DNA of 64,000 nt, taken from assembly GCA_012932295.1 (NCBI GenBank), contig JAAONU010000001.1, positions 49,511,134 through 49,575,133 of the forward strand. Direction: 5' to 3'. Made by a program: the position numbers and the translations under genes. Below, piece after piece: positions 25,977 to 37,860 of this stretch; the first letter of the stretch is position 1; each line of letters begins with the position of its first letter. The notes under the pieces were generated by a model. It saw only the letters and a program-made list of their open reading frames with translations. It had not been told where the DNA came from and made no database searches. Source of the stretch: Cyclina sinensis. Its lineage: Eukaryota > Mollusca > Bivalvia > Venerida > Veneridae.

Positions 25977-26250
25977 CTGTGGTCCAATGGCAACGCACTG
26001 AAGTGATAATCCAGCGGTCGCAATTTCGCTCCAGTAACATTATTTATTCTCTTTCGGATGAGACGTTAAACTGAGTTCCCATATATCAGTGCTATACATT
26101 AAGCATTGAAAAGAACCAGAGGCGGCATTGAAATGGAATGCTTTCTTGTCTTGCACTATCCCCAACTCCCTAAAATAACTAACCTCTCCATGGGACGTCG
26201 GTCAAATGATCAACAGGTACCGACGATAAACAAACTCAAATAGGTAAAAT
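25977..26250 (+). mobile_element. Probable tRNA-derived SINE
   Basis: Begins right after the foldback terminus with CTGTGGTCCAATGGCAACGC, resembling a tRNA A-box region, then GGTCGCAATTTCGCTCC as a weak B-box. A body with GGATGAGACGTTAAACTGAG and AAAGAACCAGAGGC follows; such blocks are common in mollusc SINE families as I recall. Boundaries, particularly the 3' end, are approximate and no target duplication was found. Confidence 0.5.
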
Positions 26251-26865
26251 ACACAGTTAATCTAGCAACGCTCACATCACCTGCTGGCATTATACGCATT
26301 TTCTGAATCCTTGGGAATTGTTCAAATTGTTGAAGTTCTAAACATTTATTAAAATGAGGCTTCCTTTTTAAAATATCAAATTTAATGTTTATATCAAATG
26401 ATTTTAGAAGTGTGAAAACATGTTTTTCTACGGCAAAAACAGTTGTAAAAACGCTAGTCCGAATTGTAAGTCTGTTTTTTTACGTGCAGTAAATAACTTT
26501 CAATTTTATTGCTGTCGTTATTAAAAAAATATGCAAAATTGTATGTAAATTACAATCAATTTCTCTGTTAAATTTTAGAAACATCATTTATCTAAAAAGA
26601 CTAACAAATATTTGCCAATCACAATGAAACAATCAGATTTATACATTGAATGCAACTGAATGCAACTTCCTTTATTTTCTAACCTTTGCTTACAAACATT
26701 TATTCAGAAAAGTCATATGATTGCGAATTGTTAAATAAGGATGTCAGAAAATCTCCGGCTCCAGACGTTCTGCTGTATATTCGCATTTGAAAACTCACCA
26801 CTAGGGGGCATCACCCAATAATCATTATTTTAAGTTACCGTGTAAATAGAGAAATATGACTCTGG

Positions 26866-26951
26866 TGTGTAAGTCTTTGAAGAACTGTTGGCTGAAACTT
26901 GACATAACCGACCACTTTGTCTCATTATTTGCATCCTTGATCAAAACCAAG
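26866..26951 (-). pseudogene. Relic fragment of a fourth JmjC first exon
   Basis: About 80 bp closely matches the part of first exon C at about 23310-23385: the blocks AAGTCTTTGAAGAACTG, AAACTTGACATA, CCGACCAC and TTGATCAAAACC are shared in order. A 6-base insertion and several substitutions are present, and the flanks do not match. It is a decayed duplicate in the same orientation as the intact first exons. Confidence 0.85.
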
Positions 26952-28998
26952 TTTACATTGATAAAAAGATTTTTTTTATTAAGTGTTTTATTTTATAGTA
27001 TGTGCCGGTGGGTTTGAAACTTTACAATAAGCAACTCAAATATAGTTTAGATCTATACGAATGTCCGGCATGGTTACTTACATGCACTATCGAACTAACA
27101 AATATTAATAACTGCGAACATATTTTACACTTGGAGCCATGCAAATGTGTCTTCATTGCTAATTTTTGTTTGAGCTGATCCTGTTTTGCATTTTAGTCGA
27201 TGGCTAACATTTACTTTGAAGAAGATCTTTATAGACAAAAATAAACTACTATCTCCCAGGTTCTATAAACTTGAAAGTCAACATAATTTCTAGAACTAAG
27301 TGCATTAATGAGTCAGTCAGAAATAACTTAACATTCGTTAAGAGCATTAAACTTCTGCAATTAACAGACTCACATTATTCAAGTCCTTCAATATAATCTT
27401 CCATTCTTACATGATGTCATACCATCTTCATGGCAACACTTGCATGGTTGCTAGGCAAAAATAATTGATCCGTCCCACTTCCCATTTGATGGCCACCTCT
27501 AGTTCTTTTAAACTACTGTAGCTAATTTCTATAAATGGTTACGTGGTCACTTCTGTTTTGGAAATAAATGAAAGTTATGTGATCTCATACTTGACAACTG
27601 TGGCCCATTGTCATGAAGTTTAATCGGTTAAAAGCCAGCATATTGCAGCGGAATGATAGTTTGTAGAAACAGTTCATAATATCTTTGTTGACTATCTGGC
27701 CTATGTTAAGTTAAACTCAATGGAATTTGCAGTCTAATACATGTATCATTAACATCCCTGGCCAGTTTTGACTATGTTGATATTTGATGTTTCGCGTCCC
27801 TTTGGAGGGGTTTTCGTGCTATCTGTCGACTACGTACTGCATCAGTAGAAAACGGGTTAGGATCATTGGGTTTTCATACAGAGCTTTATTACTAAATTGT
27901 AACAGTTGATTTCCGATTATTTTTGCCTTATAGCAAACAGTTCAGAAAGATCGACGTCATTTGTAAAATCTGTAAAGTAATGAACATGCATAGGAGTAAC
28001 AAGTTTGCAGAGTTTTATCACTACATAAAATCGTTATTGCACTGAAATCGTGAAAACCATTGTCGGTCACAACAGGGCCTTAATAATCTCAATTAACGCC
28101 CTGGTCACAAACACTATGAACTCCCTTATTAGTTATATGAAGACGATATTGAAATTGACAGAAGGAAGTGGTTTTGTTTCCAAGGAAAAGTTCAACCATT
28201 TCATCTTTGTTTCATTTAAATGTATCTCTCTTTTTTCCGTACATTAACGTATTTTCTAGATGAATCGTGTGATATTGTCTCGGCGACATGATTTGTCAGG
28301 AACTTCAAAGGCTTCTTTCTCAGTTTCGTACTAAGCTGCTAACATTTTAAACTCTAAAGACTACTGATTTTTTTCATGTCCAGTTTATGACAATGATACT
28401 TAGTGTCTCGGTTAAACGCTTGAATGACTGGCAAATAGTAGTGACAGGTGAGGAGCGGAGGGTGAACAATGAAACAAACCACTGAATTTCGCCAAAAAAA
28501 ATCCTCAGAGCGCAAACATGCTTATGTAATGTGTGAAAATGTTTTACATACTTAATTGCCTGGTAAATGTGTCCTATATTGTCTATATTTTTCGTAAGAT
28601 AATACTTTTCTCATAACTAGTCTATTCGCTGAGATAAGGAGCGGAGGGTGAACAATGAAAGTCAATTAGGTCCTTAAATTCTGTATAAAGATGTGAAAAA
28701 TTTCTTCTTGGACTCATTTGTTATTGTCTCTACTACTGTTTTGTTTGGTTGTGTTGATGTTGTTTATTCCCACACGGCTAATTTTAGTGACCATCACTCC
28801 TTAAATTAACACTTTCTTATGGTTACCATGGATGCTGCAGTGACGAGGGATGTCTGTATTAACCCTATCTTAAGCTTACAAATAAATTCAGAAATTTCAT
28901 TAGCGCATTTCTACAGGGATGGCGTTATATAATTTTACTTATTTTCGTTGCGACTGACATGCATTGCCTTCTTTAGCCTTGGCTTCATCTGTTTCAAA
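26952..28998. other. Intergenic upstream of GPCR
   Basis: AT-rich, no exon recognised. A 24-bp direct repeat (AGGAGCGGAGGGTGAACAAT plus GAAA) occurs at 28451-28474 and 28637-28660, a few hundred bases upstream of the GPCR start. Confidence 0.5.
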
Positions 28999-30533
28999 AT
29001 GGATGTTGAAAACGAAGCTTCTGTTCTTAATGATGAATATTCTCTGCCGGATTCTATTACCTACACTTTGGCAGGGCTTCATTTCATTATTGTGGTTACA
29101 AGTCTCACGGGAAATATTGCAGTCGTAGCATTATTAATGTGGAAGAAACGACACAAAACTAACGCAAACTTTTACCTTACGGCTATAGCAGTTAGTGATA
29201 TATTACTTGTACTGTGGTGTGAACCCTTTACAGTGTTGAGTAATTTGATCTTCTTTCACTGGATGTTTGGACAATTTATGTGTTCTGCAGTTAACTTTTT
29301 CCAAACATTTTGTGTTATTCAACGCTCTTTCACACTGGTTGCTTCATCCTTGGACAGGTACTATGCAATCAAATTGCCTCTCAAGGAGCCAAAATCACGT
29401 GCAGTCGTGATAGGAATCATCACTGCAATCTGCATTATTGCTTTACTACTTCCGGTTCCGGTCGCCATATTTTCACAGATAGTGTTGCACGAAAATGGCA
29501 GTATGGAAGTGGCTTGCTTTGAGGTGTGGCCAAATGATACATACAGACGAGGATTTAGCATATTCCTGCTCTTGATCACTTATTTTGTGCCACTTCTTGT
29601 TTTGACCATCACATTTCGGCAAATCGTTCTAATTTTGCAAGAAAAACCTCCTGGAGAAGAACTTGACCAACTTTTGAAGCGACGGCGTGACATGAAAAGA
29701 AGGGTAGGTTTTGATGTTCCTTTTCTGATGTATTCCAAATATAGCCGTCTACTTTAAAAGCGACGGCTGAAAAATATTTTTAAAAGACCCTTCTCGGTTG
29801 TTGAATAATCTAGATATACCTTGATTTATATATTTTTTAAAAGTTCAACTACTCCTTATTTATTTCTGTCGGCTTCGCTAATAAGTATTAATTTAAGTAT
29901 ACTTAGAAGTCAATGTGCTTTAGAGTACATACTGTAGACATGCGGCATTGCGTTTGGAAGGCAATAACAAGGTGACGTAACTCTGTCAGTGTAGGTTTCG
30001 TTCGTATCAGCGTATTTGATACTGTGTCGCATGTTGATATATATTTTCTTTATTTTTCGTTTTAGACAATAAAAGTTTTCCTTCTTGCTTTCTGTGCTTA
30101 CGCAGTCTGCTGGCTCCCTATCCATGTCATAACAATAATTGGTGACATCCATCCAGAAATCTACAACGACAAGGCGGTACACATTATTTGGTTGTTTGCA
30201 CAGTGTCTTGCTGTTAGCAATTCAGCAATCAGTCCGATTATAGTTCTTGTCAGAGAAAAGAATTTACGCTCTCAGTTAATGGACAGACTAGGCTCAGCAA
30301 AATACAGCCATCGTGAAAGTGAGCTGTTGCGTCAGAATTCGTTCACAATCCGACTCAATAAAATGAGACGCACCAGTACACAGCTTTCCTTTGTACCTGT
30401 TACATCATCAGAGACAAAACAGCAGCGTAAAAGAAGCTCTTCAGCGTCTACCAGTGGACGCAGAGAAAGCGATCAAGCTCGACAAGGCCCTCCAGAACTC
30501 AGGCGTAGCAGTACGAAAGAAACATGTGTTTAA
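28999..30533 (+). CDS. Class A peptide-type GPCR, two exons (390 aa), atypical TM7 motif
   Basis: Seven-helix receptor for an unknown, probably neuropeptide, ligand at the plasma membrane. Exons are 28999-29703 and 30066-30533, joined in phase 0 (AGG|GTAGGT and TTTTAG|ACA). The start is ATG 28999 in a good context (CAAAATGG); an in-frame open stretch upstream has only TTG. Landmarks: TM1 GNIAVV, TM2 LTAIAVSDILL, TM3 cysteine in FMCSAVNFFQ, SLDRYYAIKLPL (DRY), the TM5 proline in YFVPLL and CWLPIHV (CWxP). TM7 reads NSAISPIIV, so NPxxY is SPxxV, and TM4 lacks the usual tryptophan. ECL2 has two N-glycosylation sequons (NGS, NDT). The C-tail is basic and Ser-rich (KRSSSAS) and ends ETCV, which fits a class I PDZ ligand. 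Closest in style to neuropeptide-receptor-like GPCRs; orthology not resolved. Confidence 0.88.
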
Positions 30534-31032
30534 GTTTGAACTCTAAATTTGGTCTATGAATATAGCAGATTTTAAACTGTACACATTAATTTCATGTAAT
30601 CGCCATAAACGCTGGCAAGAAAGGGCTCTGCTGTAACTCGAATTAAGGTGAACTTTATTTGCTATGTGCATGACCTCTGAAGCTCAAAATTCAAAGCTCA
30701 GCGTGCTTTTTGTAATGGACTAAGAACATGGAATATTTTGTAAAAACCCCAACCCATTGATTGCCTCTGAACATAAATATGGCATCCCATATCTTGTCAA
30801 TGATATAATCGTCCAATTCGATCTATGTAGATTTAAGGGTAATTACAGATTGAAATGACTATCAATTTATGACCAATATTATATACATTGAACATTCATT
30901 AACGTCATTGAAGTATATTTGTTCGTCATTTGGGATCGTCGATTTCAGTGTAGCAATACCACATGACTGTGACGTCACTAAAGGCACCAAAGCCAAGACA
31001 AAACTGTAAACAATGGCTCCGCTTGAAAATAG
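30534..31032. other. GPCR downstream region
   Basis: About 500 bp of AT-rich sequence after the GPCR stop, presumably including the 3' UTR. Nothing else recognised. Confidence 0.5.
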
Positions 31033-31330
31033 AAAATTACCCGTAACTATTTCATTTCTTTAACGATTTTAATGGGACATGTGTCAGTCTAAGGACAAAA
31101 AATATAAGCTTTCCTCTGCATATAGGATCTCCATACGCAGTTGAGCCATTTTATCAAGCACTGTGTGAAACGTAGCACAAAACAAGTTCCAACTTTTCAC
31201 GCAGTGCTTAAAAAACCGCTCAGCTGCTGATGAAGATCCTATAGTCAGTGGAAAGCTTATATTTTTCTCCTTAGACTAACACATGTCTCACAGTTATCGA
31301 TGAAGAAATGAGATACTTACGGGTAATTTT
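31033..31330. mobile_element. Inverted-repeat MITE (about 298 bp)
   Basis: The ends are AAAATTACCCGTAA (left) and its complement TTACGGGTAATTTT (right). Homology continues inward for about 100 bp per arm: CTAAGGACAAAAAATATAAG in the left arm against CTTATATTTTTCTCCTTAG in the right. The element is flanked by TAG on both sides, a possible short target duplication. No coding capacity. Confidence 0.85.
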
Positions 31331-31429
31331 TAGCTCGACTTTTTTTTGAAAAAAAAAATGCTATAGAGTAATTGCTATATAGTCTTGGTATCGTTGCCGT
31401 TCCCGTCCGAAAACTTTAACATTGATCAT

Positions 31430-34080
31430 AATTTTTTTATTCCTTGATGGATTATCTTCATACTTGGACACATCAACCCTTTGGCAAGACCTTTAAGCAG
31501 ACCAGACTAAACCTGACCTTGACTCATAAATGACCTTCACCTTCAAGGTCAAAATATTCGATTTTGCTAAAATTGGCCATAACCTTTTTATTAATAGGTG
31601 AATTCTCTTCATGCTTGGACACAACAACCCTTTGGACAAGATCTTCAAGCAGACCGGACTAAACTTGACCTTTACTCAGAAATGACATTCACCTTCAAGG
31701 TCAAATTATTGAATTTTGCTAAAATTTGCCATAACTTTATTATTTAATAGGTGGATTGTCTTCATACTTGGACACAACAACCCTTTGGACAAGATCTTCA
31801 AGTGAACCAGACTCAACTTGACCTTGACTAATAAATGACCTTCACCTTCAATGTCAAATTATTAAATTTTGCTAAAATTGACCATAACCATAGTATTTAT
31901 GGTTGGCTAATACTTGGACAAAACAACACTTATGACAAAACCGACATGTTGAATAACTCAGAGGTCAGATGATTGAATTTTGCTTAAATTGTCCTAACTT
32001 TCGCATTTATTTATAGATTTGATTCATACTTGGACTAAACAATACTTATGAGAAATCCGACATTATGATTATTTCAAGTTTGACCTTGACCTTTAAATGA
32101 CCTTGACAGTCAAGGTCAACTCATTGAATTTTGTTAAAACTGGCCATTATTTTGTTTTTTGTGGTTGGATTTGAATCAGACTTGGACAAATTAACACTTA
32201 CGACAAAGCTGACAAAATAAATTATTCAAGTTTGACCTTAACCTAAAAATTACCATGACCGTCAAGGTCAAATAATTAAATTTTGCTTAATTGTCATAAC
32301 TTTGTTGTTTTTGGTTGGTTTTGATTCATACTTGGACAAAACAACAATTATGACAAACCGACATATTGAATAACTCATGTATGACAATAGCCTAAAAATG
32401 ACCTTGACCGTCAAGGTCAGATGATTGAATTTTGCTTAAATTGTCATACCTTTCTCATTCATTTATGGATTTGATTCATACTCGGACAAAACAACACTTA
32501 TGACAAATCCGACATTTTGATTCTTTCATATATGACCTTGACCTTTAAATGACCTTTACAGTCAAGGTCAGATTATTGAACTTGCTATACCTGGCCATAA
32601 TTTTGTTATTTATGGTTGGATGTTAATAATACTTGGGAAAAAAACACTTATGACAAAGCCGACATGATATATTATTCAAGTGTGACTTTTACCGTAAAAT
32701 GACCATGACCGTCAAGGTCAAATTATTGAATTTTGCTCAAATTGTAATAACTTTTGTATTTATTTATGGGTTTGCTCATACTCGGACAAAACAACACTTA
32801 TGACAAATCCGACATTATGATTCTTTTATGTATCAACTTTAAAATATTCAAGTGTGACCTTTACCTTGAAATGACCTTGACCTTCAAGGTCAAATTATTG
32901 AATTTTGCTACAATTTGCCATAACTTTGTCATTTATTGTTGGAATTGATTCATACTTGGACAAAACAACACTTGTGACAAATCCGACATGTTGTTTAACT
33001 CAAATTTGACCATGACCTAAAAATTACCCTGACCGTCAAGGTCAAATGTTTGAATTTTGCTTAAATTGTCATAACTTTGTCATTTATTGATGGATTTGAT
33101 TTATACTTGGACAAAACAATACTTTTGACAAGTCCGACATTTTGACTCAAGTTTGACATTGACCTAAAAAATGACCTTGACTAGCAAGATCAAATAATTG
33201 AATTTTGCTAAAATTGGTCATAACTGTGTAATTTATAGTTAGACTTGATTCATACTTTGACAAAACAACACTTTTGACAAAACTTACATGTTGAATAATT
33301 CAGGTATGACCTTTACCCTAAAATGACCTTGACAGTCAAGGTCCCATTATTGTATTTTGCTTAAATTTCCTAACTGTTGTTTATTTATGGATTTGATTTA
33401 TACTTTGATAAAACAACAAAACCGACATTTTAATTGATAATAAGTATGACCTTGACCTTTAGATGACCTTGACATTTAAGGACAAGTTATTGAATTTTGC
33501 TTAAAATAGCCAATTTTTTGTTATTTATTGTTTGATTTGATTTATACTGGGACAAAACAACACTTAAGACAAAACTGACACATTGAACCATTCAACTGTG
33601 ACCTTGACTTTCAAATGACCCTGATTATCAAGGACAAGTTTTTGAATTTTGCTAATATTGGCCATAACGTCATTTTAGTTCTTTTTTATTAATACTTGGA
33701 CAAAACAACTCTCATGACAAAACCTACATGTTAAATTATTCAAGTATGACCTTAACCTTTAAATGACCTTTACAGTCAAGTTCGAATTATTGCATTTTGC
33801 TAAAATAGCCAAACTTTTGTTATTTATGGACGAATTTGATCATACAGGCACAAAACAACACCGAGAATAAAACAAACGTGTTGAAGAATTCAAGCATTAC
33901 CTTGACCTTTAAATGACCTTGACATTACTTAACTTGGCTATATCTTTGTTGTTAATGGATGTAATGTCTTCATGCTTGGACATAACTACCTTTTAGACAA
34001 TACCTCCAGGGAAGGTTAAACTGAAGTTGACCTTGACCTTTAAGGTCAAATTTCTGAATGTTGCTAAAATTGGCCATAAC
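31430..34080. repeat. Diverged satellite-like array rich in TCAAGGTCA palindromes
   Basis: About 17 diverged units of roughly 115-155 bp in head-to-tail order. Each contains a TACTTGGACAAAACAACAC block, a TGACCTTGACCTTTAAATGAC block, a TCAAGGTCA block and TTGAATTTTGCTAAAATTGG. TGACCTTGA and TCAAGGTCA often face each other with 3 bases between, forming a palindrome. At least nine perfect TCAAGGTCA copies are visible. Open frames inside are not genes. Confidence 0.9.
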
Positions 34081-34892
34081 TTTATTATGTATAATTATAT
34101 TTCCAAATGATGTTTCATTTGAAATCCCTTCACCACAATGTGCTTCCTCTGATGTGTTTGCCTTTGGAAATAGAAAAAAGTCGAGCGTGGACCCCGCTTG
34201 CGGTGGCTCTTGTTTGTTTTCAAGCGGATCCAATGTTGACAGTTTTGTCTTGGTTCTGATGCCTTTGGTGACGTCACGATCACGTGGTATTGCCACACTG
34301 GATTTGCAGATGTCAAGTTGCCGGAACAGTTACGTAGTCAAATCGGCTAAAAGAAACTCAGAAAAAAATGCAAATCTTGTTTTGTTATACGAAGAATTGA
34401 TTTAACTGAGCCCTCAGATCTGAGTTTTGTTAAACATAAAAAAATATTTACCAGAAGTATGTTCTGGTAACTTTGATAGTTTGTTTAAATTCTTTATTTG
34501 TGAAATCATCAAAGTATTGTCCCAAAAATTGCTAATTCATTGACTTAAACTCTTTAAATGCAGTGTACCGTCACAAGTAATAAGGGAAGGTTAAATGTGA
34601 TTATCTATGGATTCTAAAAATGACACCAAAGGGGCAATTTACACTAAGCAATAATTACATGTTCTTGACTTTTGAAGATTTTGCATTAATAACTGGAATC
34701 GAGGTTGAAACTCAAGCCGATTAATTGTACAGGTTACGTTAAGATAAATCGTGATTTAATCATGATTATAACTTTACATTGTCATCCTTCATATTTTCTT
34801 AGTTATTGTTTAACAAAAGAATATTAACAGTTATTTATTGCACACAGTGAACTACTGTTTAAAGTTTATTCATTCTGGTAACTGTATATTTA
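34081..34892. other. Intergenic, nothing recognised
   Basis: Follows the TGACCTT array. Overlapping open frames on both strands (34058-34405) have no recognisable domain and no splice context. Confidence 0.45.
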
Positions 34893-34976
34893 AGCATGGC
34901 ATAGCATAGCATAGAGCATAGCATAGCATAGCATAGCATAGCATATCATAGCATAACATAACATAACATAATATTA
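34893..34976. repeat. (CATAG)n microsatellite
   Basis: Run of CATAG units with minor variants (CATAT, CATAA) between about 34893 and 34976. Confidence 0.93.
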
Positions 34977-35039
34977 TGTAATGTATATTAAAAGCATTAT
35001 TAATGTATCCCTTATTGACTGTGATAATGACAGATCTAA

Positions 35040-35880
35040 CTTTTTATCCCTCGCTGAAAAGGCGGCAGAGGATATGTTAATAGCCACCGTCCGTCAGTGC
35101 TTCCGTCCCACATTTTTGTCCGGAGCATTACTCGAAAGTATTTGAGATATCAACTTGAAATTCATAGGTGGATGGATCTCATTGAGAAAGAGTGCAGTGC
35201 ATAAAAGTGATAACGCTACCCTTCATAACTTTTAGTTATTGCCCTTTGTTATTTTGCATGCATTATTTTTGTCCGGAGCACAACTCAAAAAGTATTTGAC
35301 ATATCAGTCTGAACTTCATAGGTGGATAGATCTCATTAAGGAGGAGTGCAGTGTACAAGAATGATAACTTGTCCATTCATATTTTTTTAGTTACTGCCCT
35401 TTATTATTTTTCATGCATAATTTTTGTCCGGGGCATAACACAAAAAAGTATTTGAGCTATCAATTTGAAACTTCACAGATGGATAGATCTCATTAAGGAG
35501 GAGTGCAGTGTACAAAAATGATTACTCTTCCTTTCATATTTTTTAGTTATTGCCCTTAGTTGTTTTTTTTTTGTGTGTGTGTTTTTGTTTTTGTTGTTTT
35601 TTTTCATTTTTTTTTCATCTATAATTTTTATCCGGAGCATAACTCGAAAAGTATTTGAGATATCAATTTGAAACTTTATAGTGGATAGATTAAGGAGGAG
35701 TGCAATGTACAAGAATGATAACTCTACCATTCATAATTTTTTAGTTATTGTCTTTTATTAGTTATCATGCTTGATTTTTGTTCGGACAATAACTCAGAAA
35801 GTGTTTGAGATATCAACTTGAAACTTTATAGGTTGATAGATCTCATTTGGGAGGAGTGTTGTGCATAAGAATGATAACTA
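35040..35880. repeat. Five diverged units of the TCCGGAGCATAACTC repeat
   Basis: Five units of about 165 bp. Each has TTGTCCGGAGCATAACTC, AAAGTATTTGAGATATCAA, a GGTGGATAGATCTCATTAAG block and GGAGTGCAGTGTACAAGAAT. The block opens with CCGTCCGTCAGTGCTTCCGTC. The same repeat recurs inside IFT140 intron 7 (48220-48655), where it has terminal inverted repeats. Confidence 0.9.
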
Positions 35881-37138
35881 AGCAAACAGATTTGGAAAGC
35901 AAGATAGACTTTGTGAAATTTTTCAGTCTACCTGTGACATTGAAGACGAATACCATTTTATAATGATTTGTCTGAAATAGTTTGACAGTCGTTTTCATTT
36001 TATCCCTAAATATTACTTAGAAAAACCAAACCAAGCAAGTAGACATTTTTAGACTTATTAAGAATAAAAAGAGAAGGACACTTGTTAATTTATCAATATT
36101 TCTGTCAAAAGCAATAATGGTGAGAAACGCTTGTATTAGTTGTGCCGTATAAAGCTAAATAGTTCATCTAATTATTTATATTAATCCATACTGATTTATA
36201 AGACTGATGTATAGATTTACTTGAACATATTTGCATAAACTTTGACTTTGTATACATTTATATAATCCCTGTATTAGAAAGTTATGTTCAGTTCCTAATA
36301 CCAAACTAAACTATATTTTCTGTCCTATTCTATTCAAATAATTATTCAGGCAGGTATTGGTCAATGTAAAACAACAATAAAAAAAACAAACAAACAAACA
36401 TAGAGAAAGGTAATTATTATGTGTCAAAGTAAAACACGTATGTATTCTAACTCATAAAAATGATCAATTCATTGGTTAATAATTTAAAGGATTATTCATC
36501 ACATCAGAATTTTACATAAATCATCTTTGTTATATACATGTTGTTATTTCTTTTCCGTGAAAGGGAAATAAGTTGTCGGTCCGGAATCAATCTTAAATAC
36601 AAAAAAAAAGCCTTCTGGCCTTAAAATATGTATACTTCCATTTTTTGCAAACAAAAATGACTTAAAATTTGAAAGTATTAAAATTAAATGCTTTTCGACG
36701 AATCTTCTGAATTTCCTTTAGTAAAACTGCCTGTGACATTAAACTTCCACAGCGTTGCCATGGAGACAAAATCATCAGTCAGAGCCATTAACTTGAAACA
36801 TGTAGTCACCATGTACGTTTTAAAGAGCTTATAAATATATCTTCAAATAGACTGGGGATCATAAAAGCAGTTATAATAGGTTCTCCAAGAAAGTCGGTCT
36901 TTAATGTACTAAAATGTACTATTGTACTCTACATAATACTTTCCTTATTGTTGTGATAATATTTCATGTTGTGTGATGCAATAAAATGTTTATATCAACA
37001 GAATAGCATATGTATTTTTAAGATTTGTTTCTTCAATGTCAGTAGCCTCAAAGACGTTATTGGAAAAGTAAATGTATGCAGATATTTTTTTTCGGTACAA
37101 CTATTAGTCTTTTGAAGTGTCTGTGTTGGTAAACGGAA
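35881..37138. other. Intergenic, nothing recognised
   Basis: AT-rich DNA without a supported feature, between a repeat array and the split ORF at 37139. Confidence 0.5.
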
Positions 37139-37451
37139 ATGTCGAACCCGCCCTCAATGTCCTGTGAACTTGATGAATCACAAGACACTTTCATATCGTG
37201 TGGAGGACAAAAAGATTCAAACAAGCCTTTCTGGTACAGTACTACCAAAATTAAAAAAAAAAACAACTTTGCACTCTTACATACATGCAATTGATAAAGC
37301 TGTTTTTAACTCAAAAACGGAAAAACAGGAGATCGGGAAAGTCGCAACTTCTAGGCTAGAAGTTCATCTAAATTTGTATGAAAAATTAACAGTTTTCACA
37401 GCTCTTCCCATGAGAAATGATGAAACGGAAGAATTTGTCTGCAAGAAATGA
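37139..37451 (+). pseudogene. Possible small gene or retropseudogene split at an A11 tract
   Basis: An ATG at 37139 in a reasonable context (GAAATGT) opens a frame beginning MSNPPSMSCELDESQ and reads through TKIKKK into an 11-A run (37253-37263), then stops soon after. From the run onward the +1 frame is open for over 60 codons, through RLEVHLNLYEKLTVF to the TGA at 37449. A one-base change in the A run would give one ORF of about 103 codons. No domain recognised. It could be a homopolymer assembly error in a real small gene, a polymorphic frameshift, or a decayed copy. Confidence 0.35.
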
Positions 37452-37860
37452 TTTTTAGGATCACGTTGAAGAATCGTGGTAGAAAAATACTGCTCTAGGT
37501 TTGTAATTAGAAACTTGAACTATTCAAAAAGCCCTTCACCAAGTCTAGAAACGTGACCAAATGTAGCCTGTGATGATTCTCAGTTGTCTAAGGTATGAAA
37601 TCAAGACAGACAAAATAATTATATGGAAATACTACGACTGTAAGCTATCAGCACAGTGCCTATGATACATGAAAAGAATTGACAAATAAAGGTACGGTTG
37701 GTATTATGTTAAGCAAGTCATGATAAGCATTGCGTCCGTACGAAGTCCCTAAAGAGACATCGCATCTTTTATCTTAATCCGTGATAATATAATTGTATGC
37801 ACTTCGCTCAGACAATGTATTTAAAGTTACAATGTCTAACATGTATCTTTTATAAGTGTA

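Noticed and set aside
28948..28998. Upstream extension of the GPCR with a hydrophobic signal-like stretch
   Set aside because: The first codon is TTG, not ATG; the ATG at 28999 has a good context and gives a normal GPCR N-terminus.
34058..34405. Overlapping open frames on both strands
   Set aside because: Neither translation resembles a known family, and the region directly follows a satellite-like array.
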